The position numbers and the translations under genes are program-made. Below the pieces are notes generated by a model. That model saw only the letters and a program-made list of their open reading frames with translations, had not been told where the DNA came from and made no database searches. A stretch of DNA of 64,000 bases from Pseudomonas grimontii (lineage in GTDB: Bacteria; Pseudomonadota; Gammaproteobacteria; Pseudomonadales; Pseudomonadaceae): positions 186,001 through 250,000 of the forward strand of contig NZ_VFES01000002.1 of assembly GCF_007858185.1 (NCBI RefSeq). Direction: 5' to 3'. Shown piece by piece: positions 57,301-64,000 of the stretch (position 1 is its first letter; every line of letters begins with the position of its first letter).

Positions 57301-58772
57301 AGGCCCTGGTCTCGGTGAAACTGGTAGCAGAAGCGGGTGTGGGCACCATCGCCGCCGGCGTGGCCAAGGCCTATGCCGACCTGATCACCATCTCCGGCTA
57401 CGACGGCGGTACGGGCGCATCGCCGCTGACCTCGATCAAGTACGCCGGCGCGCCGTGGGAACTGGGCCTGGCTGAAACCCACCAGACCCTGCGCGGCAAC
57501 GACCTGCGCGGCAAAGTGCGGGTGCAGACCGACGGTGGCCTGAAAACCGGCCTCGACGTGATCAAGGCCGCTATCCTCGGCGCCGAGAGCTTCGGCTTCG
57601 GCACCGCGCCGATGATCGCCCTGGGCTGCAAATACCTGCGCATCTGCCACCTGAACAACTGCGCCACCGGCGTCGCGACTCAGAACGAGAAGCTGCGCAA
57701 GGATCACTACATCGGCACCGTCGACATGGTGGTGAACTTCTTCACCTACGTCGCCGAAGAAACCCGTGAGTGGCTGGCCAAGCTGGGCGTGCGTTCGCTG
57801 GAAGAGCTGATCGGTCGCACCGATCTGCTCGACATCCTCGAAGGCCAGACCGCCAAGCAACAGCACCTGGACCTGACGCCGCTGTTGGGCAGCGATCACA
57901 TTCCGGCAGACAAGCCACAATTCTGCCAGGTGGATCGCAACCCGCCGTTCGACAAAGGCCTGCTGGCCGAGAAAATGGTCGAAATGGCCGGCTCCTCGAT
58001 CAACGATGCCAGCGGTGGTGAGTTCGTCCTCGACATCTGCAACTGCGACCGTTCGATCGGCGCCCGCATCTCCGGCGAAATCGCGCGCAAGCACGGCAAC
58101 CAGGGTATGGCGAAAGCGCCGATCACCTTCCGCTTCAAGGGCACTGCGGGCCAGAGCTTCGGCGTGTGGAACGCCGGCGGCCTGCACATGTACCTGGAAG
58201 GCGACGCCAACGACTACGTGGGCAAGGGCATGACCGGCGGCAAGCTGGTCATCGTTCCGCCTAAAGGCAGCGTCTACAAGACCCAGGACAGTGCCATCAT
58301 CGGCAACACCTGCTTGTACGGCGCCACCGGCGGCAAGCTGTTCGCCGCCGGCACGGCCGGTGAGCGTTTCGCCGTGCGTAACTCCGGTGCCCACACCGTG
58401 GTCGAAGGCACTGGCGATCACTGCTGCGAGTACATGACCGGGGGCTTTGTCGCGGTACTGGGCAAGACCGGTTACAACTTCGGTTCGGGCATGACCGGCG
58501 GGTTCGCCTACGTGCTTGACCAGGACAACACCTTCGTCGACCGGGTCAACCACGAGTTGGTCGAGATCCAGCGGATCAGCGGCGAAGCCATGGAGTCCTA
58601 CCGGAACCACTTGCAGCACGTGCTGGACGAGTACGTCGAGGAGACCGGCAGCGAATGGGGTCGTAACCTCGCCGAAAACCTCGATGATTACCTGCGTCGT
58701 TTCTGGCTGGTCAAGCCCAAGGCTGCCAACCTGAAATCGTTGCTTTCCAGCATCCGTGCCAACCCGCAGTGA
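54327..58772 (+). CDS. gltB: Glutamate synthase (NADPH) large subunit
   Basis: A 1481-residue enzyme making two glutamates from glutamine and 2-oxoglutarate. The start at 54327 gives [14 protein letters not shown] then Cys15, the N-terminal nucleophile exposed by cleavage ([11 protein letters not shown]). In order: glutaminase class II domain (1-420), central domain, FMN domain with [13 protein letters not shown] and [12 protein letters not shown], the 3Fe-4S cysteines in [15 protein letters not shown], and the C-terminal beta-helix of glycine-rich repeats (TGGKLFAAG). GltD follows 32 bases on. Confidence 0.97.
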   Translation: MKAGLYQPDEFKDNCGFGLIAHMQGEPSHTLLQTAIEALTCMTHRGGINADGKTGDGCGLLIQKPDLFLRAVAKEHFAVDLPKQYAVGMVFFNQDPVKAEAARENMNREIVAAGLQLVGWRKVPIDTSVLGRLALERLPQIEQVFIAGDGLSDQDMAIKLFTSRRRSSVSNAADVDHYICSFSHKTIIYKGLMMPADLTAFYPDLSDERLQTAICVFHQRFSTNTLPKWPLAQPFRFLAHNGEINTITGNRNWAVARRTKFANDLMDLEELGPLVNRVGSDSSSMDNMLELMVTGGIDLFRGVRMIIPPAWQNVETMDPDLRAFYEYNSMHMEPWDGPAGVVMTDGRYAVCLLDRNGLRPARWVTTTNGFITLASEIGVWDYKPEDVIAKGRVGPGQILAVDTETGQILDTDAIDNRLKSRHPYKQWLRKNALRIQATMEDNDHGSAFYDIDQLKQYMKMYQVTFEERDQVLRPLGEQGYEAVGSMGDDTPMAVLSQRVRTPYDYFRQQFAQVTNPPIDPLREAIVMSLEVCLGAERNIFQESPEHASRVILSSPVVSPAKWRSLMTLERPGFDRQIIDLNYDESLGLEAAVRNVADQAEEAVRAGRTQIVLTDRHIAPGKLPIHASLATGAVHHRLTEKGLRCDSNILVETATARDPHHFAVLIGFGASAVYPFLAYEVLGDLIRTGEVLGDLYEVFKNYRKGITKGLLKILSKMGISTVTSYRGAQLFEAIGLSEEVCDLSFRGVPSRIKGARFVDIEAEQKALAAEAWSARKPIQQGGLLKFVHGGEYHAYNPDVVSTLQAAVQQGDYAKFKEYTALVDNRPVSMIRDLFKVKTLDTPLAISEIEPLESILKRFDSAGISLGALSPEAHEALAEAMNRLGARSNSGEGGEDPARYGTIKSSKIKQVATGRFGVTPEYLVNAEVLQIKVAQGAKPGEGGQLPGGKVNGLIAKLRYAVPGVTLISPPPHHDIYSIEDLSQLIFDLKQVNPQALVSVKLVAEAGVGTIAAGVAKAYADLITISGYDGGTGASPLTSIKYAGAPWELGLAETHQTLRGNDLRGKVRVQTDGGLKTGLDVIKAAILGAESFGFGTAPMIALGCKYLRICHLNNCATGVATQNEKLRKDHYIGTVDMVVNFFTYVAEETREWLAKLGVRSLEELIGRTDLLDILEGQTAKQQHLDLTPLLGSDHIPADKPQFCQVDRNPPFDKGLLAEKMVEMAGSSINDASGGEFVLDICNCDRSIGARISGEIARKHGNQGMAKAPITFRFKGTAGQSFGVWNAGGLHMYLEGDANDYVGKGMTGGKLVIVPPKGSVYKTQDSAIIGNTCLYGATGGKLFAAGTAGERFAVRNSGAHTVVEGTGDHCCEYMTGGFVAVLGKTGYNFGSGMTGGFAYVLDQDNTFVDRVNHELVEIQRISGEAMESYRNHLQHVLDEYVEETGSEWGRNLAENLDDYLRRFWLVKPKAANLKSLLSSIRANPQ

Positions 58773-58795
58773 TATGCGCCTGAAGAGTTTGATGA

Positions 58796-60223
<1,428 letters not shown>

Positions 60224-60237
60224 CGACGCCAGCTTCG

Positions 60238-60297
60238 AGCTATAAGCTGCAAGCGGCAAGTTGAAGCAACAGCGCTTTTCACTTGCAGCTTGTAGCT
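60238..60297. repeat. Dispersed palindrome, second copy (AGCTACAAGCTGCAAG family)
   Basis: AGCTATAAGCTGCAAG (60238-60253) is inverted as CTTGCAGCTTGTAGCT (60282-60297), 15 of 16 matching. It is related to the palindrome at 34483-34530 but has a longer loop. It lies in the gap after gltD and could act as its 3' structure. Confidence 0.7.
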
Positions 60298-60366
60298 TGT
60301 CGCTAGTCACTGTCTTTCTCCGTCTCGCTCTGAGAAAATGCCCGCACTTTTTTTGCGGATGCCGAC

Positions 60367-61434
60367 ATGACTGCCCTCAAGAACGACCGTTTCCTTCGTG
60401 CCCTGCTCAAGCAACCCGTGGACGTCACCCCTGTGTGGATGATGCGTCAAGCCGGTCGCTACCTGCCGGAATACCGCGCCAGCCGCGCCCACGCCGGCGA
60501 CTTCATGAGCCTGTGCATGAACCCGGAGTTCGCCTGCGAAGTCACGATGCAGCCGCTGGACCGCTACCCGCAACTGGACGCGGCCATCCTCTTCTCCGAC
60601 ATCCTCACCATCCCTGACGCCATGGGCCAAGGCCTGTATTTTGAGACCGGCGAAGGCCCGCGTTTCAAGAAAGTCGTCAGCACCCTAGCCGATATCGAAG
60701 CCCTGCCGATCCCCGACCCACAAAAAGACCTCGGCTACGTGATGGACGCCGTCAGCACCATCCGCCGCGAGCTTAACGGCCGCGTGCCGCTGATCGGCTT
60801 CTCCGGCAGCCCATGGACCCTGGCCACCTACATGGTCGAAGGCGGCTCGTCGAAAGACTTCCGCAAGACCAAGGCCATGCTCTACGACAACCCGCAAGCC
60901 ATGCACCTGCTGCTGGACAAGCTGGCCCAGTCGGTCACCTCCTACCTCAACGGCCAGATCATGGCCGGTGCGCAAGCGGTACAGATCTTCGATACCTGGG
61001 GCGGCAACCTGTCCGCGGCGGCGTACCAGGAATTCTCCCTGGCCTACATGCGCAAGATCGTCAGCGGCCTGATCCGTGAACACGAAGGCCGTAAAGTGCC
61101 GGTCATCATGTTCACCAAGGGCGGTGGCCTGTGGCTGGAAAGCATCGCCGATGCGGGTGCCGATGCATTGGGCCTGGACTGGACCTGCGACATTGGCGAT
61201 GCCCGTCGTCGTGTCGGTGACAAAGTCGCCCTGCAAGGCAACATGGACCCGACCGTGCTTTACGCCAAACCGGAAGCGATCCGCGCCGAAGTCGGTCGCA
61301 TCCTGGCCAGCTACGGCAAAGGCAGCGGCCATGTGTTCAACCTCGGTCATGGCATTACCCCGGAAGTGAACCCGGACCATGCCGGCGCGTTCCTGCAAGC
61401 GGTGCATGAATTGTCCGCGCAATATCACGTGTAG
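60367..61434 (+). CDS. hemE: Uroporphyrinogen decarboxylase
   Basis: A 355-residue enzyme that removes four carboxyl groups from uroporphyrinogen III in haem synthesis. Motifs [16 protein letters not shown] (substrate-binding Arg residues) and [17 protein letters not shown] are intact, as is the C-terminal [16 protein letters not shown]. It is preceded by CCGCA-TTTTTTT-TGCGG, a small hairpin in the leader. Gene order gltD-hemE is conserved in Pseudomonas. Confidence 0.97.
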   Translation: MTALKNDRFLRALLKQPVDVTPVWMMRQAGRYLPEYRASRAHAGDFMSLCMNPEFACEVTMQPLDRYPQLDAAILFSDILTIPDAMGQGLYFETGEGPRFKKVVSTLADIEALPIPDPQKDLGYVMDAVSTIRRELNGRVPLIGFSGSPWTLATYMVEGGSSKDFRKTKAMLYDNPQAMHLLLDKLAQSVTSYLNGQIMAGAQAVQIFDTWGGNLSAAAYQEFSLAYMRKIVSGLIREHEGRKVPVIMFTKGGGLWLESIADAGADALGLDWTCDIGDARRRVGDKVALQGNMDPTVLYAKPEAIRAEVGRILASYGKGSGHVFNLGHGITPEVNPDHAGAFLQAVHELSAQYHV

Positions 61435-61447
61435 TTTCCTGCCTTAG

Positions 61448-61472
61448 CCCCCCTCTTTCACTAAGAGGGGGG
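61448..61472 (+). terminator. Hairpin after hemE
   Basis: CCCCCCTCTT / AAGAGGGGGG, perfect over 10 bp with a 5-base loop, 14 bases past the stop. A T-tract is missing, so termination may be incomplete. Confidence 0.6.
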
Positions 61473-61760
61473 ACTCGGAATGAATAACCTGAATCAGTTA
61501 TGTAGTGCTGGGTGGATCCTTCTTGCCGCCTGGCCATCTATCATTTAGTTCTCTTTGATATGTAGGAGTCTTCTTACATATAGGTAGAGTTTTTATTTTT
61601 TTGGAAAGTTCGATTGAGAATATTCAATTATTCCTACATTAAATAATTTCTAGAGCCGTAAAATTCAGTCCTGCTTGTATTACAGAAACCTTTGAAAACG
61701 TTTTCCATATTTTCAAATGATATGGGTTTTTATCATCTGGTTAAGTAGGCCCTGAATTTA
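61473..61760. promoter_or_regulatory. AT-rich control region upstream of the LPMO gene
   Basis: About 290 bases, clearly richer in A+T than its flanks, with no gene. It contains an inverted repeat ATATGTA / TACATAT with a 10-base spacer (61558-61581) and a perfect 12-base palindrome GAAAACGTTTTC (61694-61705). The latter has the form of a LacI/GalR-family operator. A definite promoter could not be picked. Confidence 0.5.
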
Positions 61761-63221
61761 ATGATTAAAAAAGACCTGTCACGTTGGGGTGGTGTCTCCT
61801 CGCTGGCGTTGCTAAGTGCATTGTTGATACCTGCTCAGAGCGCGCAGGCTCATGGTTACTTGAATGATCCACCTTCACGCGCTTTTCTGTGCCAGAAAGG
61901 CCTGAACAAAGAGTGTGGCGGTGCACAATACGAACCGCAAAGTGTCGGTGAAACGTTCAAGGGGTTTCCCGCCGGTGTCGGCGGTGCGCCGTTGCAGGGG
62001 CCGGTCGACGGCAAGATCGCCAGTGGTGGTATCGGCCTGTTCTCGGCCATGGACGCCCAGTCCGCCAACCGTTGGCACCAGACCGAAATCAAGGACAGAA
62101 ACATCAGTTTCGACTGGACATATACGGCGGCACATCCGGCCACCAAGCATGAGTACTTCATTACCCGTAATGGCTGGAACCCTAACGAGCCGCTCAAGCG
62201 CGCATCGTTCGAGGGCACGCCGTTCTGTACCGTGGACGGCGGCAACGTGCTGCCGATCAGTGGTCAGAAGCATGCCTGTGTGATCCCCCAGGACAAGAAC
62301 GGATCACATGTGATCCTGGGTATCTGGACGGTCGGTGATACCGATGCGGCGTTCTACAACGTGGTCGATGTAAACATCCTGGCCGAACCCGAGTTGCCGG
62401 GCGGTTGGAGTGCCGTAGGCAGCATCACGCCTTCCGCCACCCTGCTGGTGGGTGACAAGGTCAAGGCCCGAGCCTTCACCGCCGCCGGCGAAAGTGCGGC
62501 TTACTCTGTTGACGTCATGATCGACAGCGCCGATGAGGGGCAACCGCAAAACTGGGCGTTCAAGCTGGCGGAAAAAATCAACCAGTCCCAGAGCCTGATT
62601 CAGGCAGGTATTCGCGATGAGCAGGGCGCTATTGCGCCGGTCAAAGGCAAGAACAACCTCTACGCCCAGAAAGACAGTGGTGTGATTCGCTATGAGCTGA
62701 CGCTGGACGTCAAGGAAGATGTGCAAGTGCGTATGGCGCTGTCGGCAATTGCCCCTGAGTACGTGCTGGACAAGGGACGGGCGAAAGTGCGTCTGGCCAT
62801 GATCGCCAACCGCGACATGAATATCGAGGCCACTCTGTTCGACGCCGGCAACAAGCCAGTCGGTACCCTCAAGACGCTCGCGCAGGGCGACAGTACCTGG
62901 TTGGAAATGGATGTGCGCAGTGAGCCGGGCACGCATCACATGACGTTGCTCGGTACCACGGTGGATGGGCGTACAACGCGCCAGGACACCCAGCCTGTCA
63001 ACCTGACTGGCGAAGGTGGCGCGAAGGACTATCACTTCGTGTTTCCTGAGGGGTTGGCAAGTTACGAAGCGGGCACGCGTGTATTGCATACGCAAACCGG
63101 TGAAGTTTACGAGTGCAAACCGTTCCCTGTATCGGGTTACTGCAAACAATACCTGCCAACGGCTAACGGTTTCGAACCGGGTGTAGGCCATCACTGGCAA
63201 ACGGCCTGGGATCAACTGTGA
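61761..63221 (+). CDS. Secreted AA10 lytic polysaccharide monooxygenase (GbpA-like)
   Basis: A 486-residue secreted enzyme. A 30-residue signal peptide ends SAQA, leaving His31 as the N-terminal copper ligand (HGYLNDPPSRAFLCQKG); His125 in YTAAHPATKHEYF is the second. This copper brace oxidatively cleaves chitin or related polysaccharide. The AA10 domain spans about residues 31-205, followed by GbpA-like middle domains and a C-terminal carbohydrate-binding domain (about 435-486, with YEAGTRVLHTQTGEVYECKP and HHWQTAWDQL). Cysteines are in pairs, as expected for an exported protein. A terminator follows, then a GspC-like gene, which fits type II secretion. Confidence 0.92.
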   Translation: MIKKDLSRWGGVSSLALLSALLIPAQSAQAHGYLNDPPSRAFLCQKGLNKECGGAQYEPQSVGETFKGFPAGVGGAPLQGPVDGKIASGGIGLFSAMDAQSANRWHQTEIKDRNISFDWTYTAAHPATKHEYFITRNGWNPNEPLKRASFEGTPFCTVDGGNVLPISGQKHACVIPQDKNGSHVILGIWTVGDTDAAFYNVVDVNILAEPELPGGWSAVGSITPSATLLVGDKVKARAFTAAGESAAYSVDVMIDSADEGQPQNWAFKLAEKINQSQSLIQAGIRDEQGAIAPVKGKNNLYAQKDSGVIRYELTLDVKEDVQVRMALSAIAPEYVLDKGRAKVRLAMIANRDMNIEATLFDAGNKPVGTLKTLAQGDSTWLEMDVRSEPGTHHMTLLGTTVDGRTTRQDTQPVNLTGEGGAKDYHFVFPEGLASYEAGTRVLHTQTGEVYECKPFPVSGYCKQYLPTANGFEPGVGHHWQTAWDQL

Positions 63222-63237
63222 CCTCGTAGCGGTATAA

Positions 63238-63277
63238 ACCCAGGCAAGTTTTTTCAAACTTGCCTGGGTGTTTTTTC
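63238..63277 (+). terminator. Rho-independent terminator after the LPMO gene
   Basis: ACCCAGGCAAGTTT / AAACTTGCCTGGGT, perfect over 14 bp with a short loop, then TTTTTT. This is the strongest terminator in the window. Confidence 0.93.
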
Positions 63278-63408
63278 TTATTTGAATGTATCGACTTAGT
63301 TGCAGGTGGGCGGTATTCGTCTGGCCAATCCAGGGCCGCTGCCATGTCGTGTGGTGCACTTTATTTTCAGAAGCTTATTTCCACTAAGGCGCTGCCAGTG
63401 AGGGCGTT

Positions 63409-63900
63409 ATGAGGCCGGCGGTATTGCAGGTGTTGTTCCTGATGCTGCCCTTGGGTTATGGACTGACGCTGGGGTGGCAGGAGTGGCAGTTTCGCCAGGT
63501 GCCGATCCAGGCTGTGCAGGCGGTGCCCGCTCCAGTGGTCGCTGTAGCGCAAGGCGCAGCGCTCAACACCTGGGCAGTGGCGACGGTGTTTGGCATGACC
63601 GCGCAAGGCGGCGTCATGAACAGTGCCGAACCGCTGACGCTGCTGGCCACTGTGGTCGCCAGCGACAGCGAATCACGGGCCTTACTGGCGGGCGCCGATG
63701 GCGCACGTTTTTATCGCACCGGGGAGCGTTTGCCCGGAGGTAGTCTGCTGCGCCGAGTCGAAACCGCGCAGGTGCTGTTGTGGCGCCAAGGTCGTGAGGA
63801 GCTGTTGAGCCTGCATGCCGCAGGCGGCCGCTTCCTGCCGCTTGCCCGCGCGCACAGCCAGGCGGCTGCCGCCGTACATTTACGGCCTACCGGTGAATAA
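63409..63900 (+). CDS. GspC/XcpP-like type II secretion protein
   Basis: A 163-residue bitopic protein: short N-terminus, membrane helix (VLQVLFLMLPLGYGLTLGW), a linker, then a domain with ATVFGMTAQGGVMNSAEPL, LTLLATVVASDSESRAL and RFYRTGERLPGGSLLRRVE. This follows the GspC homology-region pattern, which links the inner-membrane platform to the secretin. It has no PDZ domain, like short GspC forms. The following open frame and the LPMO upstream suggest a type II secretion cluster beyond the window. Confidence is moderate because only pattern recognition was used. Confidence 0.65.
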   Translation: MRPAVLQVLFLMLPLGYGLTLGWQEWQFRQVPIQAVQAVPAPVVAVAQGAALNTWAVATVFGMTAQGGVMNSAEPLTLLATVVASDSESRALLAGADGARFYRTGERLPGGSLLRRVETAQVLLWRQGREELLSLHAAGGRFLPLARAHSQAAAAVHLRPTGE

Positions 63901-63919
63901 CCGAGGAGTGATCAGGTCC

Positions 63920-64000
63920 ATGAACAGTTCCATCAGCCGGCGTACCCGCAAAGGCGTTTTGGGGGCGCTCATGTTGGGTGTGCTGCTGTATACCGGGCAA
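63920..64000 (+). CDS. Start of an exported protein, possibly a type II secretin (cut by window edge)
   Basis: Begins MNSSISRRTRKGVLGALMLG after a GAGGAG-type ribosome site, 19 bases past the GspC-like stop. Only 27 residues are visible; they look like a signal peptide (basic start, then hydrophobic). The position after a GspC-like gene suggests GspD, but this is not shown. Confidence 0.4.
   Translation, partial: MNSSISRRTRKGVLGALMLGVLLYTGQ

Noticed and set aside
54072..58619. A 1515-codon open frame on the minus strand opposite gltB
   Set aside because: It mirrors gltB almost exactly, has His/Gln/Val-rich unfamilial sequence, and arises from the high-GC third-position bias. Similar long antisense frames lie opposite opgG, opgH, ubiB, mrcA and hslU.

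Overview
The window is chromosomal DNA from a Pseudomonas of the P. fluorescens lineage. The evidence is the high-GC coding style, REP doublets of the GGGGGCTTG type, a medium-chain-length PHA locus (phaC1-phaZ-phaC2-phaD with phaI-phaF), and a gene order that, from memory, follows the P. aeruginosa PAO1 stretch from pip/dtd/opgGH through pha, hslVU, priA, ponA, pil, aroKB and gltBD to hemE, read here in the opposite numbering direction. This is a recognition-based assignment; no database search was possible.

Layout. 1-5.3 kb: end of a proline iminopeptidase gene, dtd, and the osmoregulated periplasmic glucan genes opgGH. 5.5-9.1 kb: a polar amino acid ABC transporter with two tandem binding proteins, one permease and one ATPase. 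9.1-13.1 kb: two tandem HBM-type chemoreceptors on the minus strand, the upstream one with a sigma-28-type promoter. 13.3-19.3 kb: a minus-strand housekeeping run of rsmE, tatABC, hisI/hisE, ubiB, ubiJ and ubiE. 19.4-21.2 kb: a small PHA-granule family protein and the phasins PhaI and PhaF. 21.3-28.7 kb: a chaperone-usher fimbrial operon (two pilin-like proteins, a two-domain adhesin, an usher and two chaperones) plus a divergent RcsB/RocA-like response regulator. This block sits between phaF and phaD, which are normally neighbours. 28.7-33.8 kb: phaD, phaC2, phaZ, phaC1. 34-41.5 kb: a DUF971 protein, hslUV with a sigma-32 promoter, a FtsN-like SPOR protein, argS and priA. 41.7-46.9 kb: rpmE, a secreted nuclease, a short malic enzyme and penicillin-binding protein 1A. 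47.1-54 kb: a compacted pilMNOPQ operon followed by aroK, aroB and a DamX-like AAA/SPOR protein. 54.3-61.4 kb: gltB, gltD, hemE. 61.8-64 kb: a secreted AA10 lytic polysaccharide monooxygenase, then a GspC-like gene and the start of another gene, probably the edge of a type II secretion cluster.

The most unusual region is the pil operon. PilM lacks about 136 residues of its nucleotide-binding half, PilO and PilP are one polypeptide with no lipoprotein signal, and PilQ is a 460-residue secretin without AMIN domains. The genes stay in order and in frame between ponA/mrcA and aroKB-damX. The overall form resembles the compact Hof/Com DNA-uptake secretin operons of enterics and Haemophilus more than the twitching pilus of P. 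aeruginosa.

Regulatory signals read from the sequence include promoter matches of the sigma-28, sigma-32 and sigma-54 types, several intrinsic terminators, four REP doublets, a second dispersed palindrome family, and mutually exclusive hairpins between rpmE and the nuclease gene.
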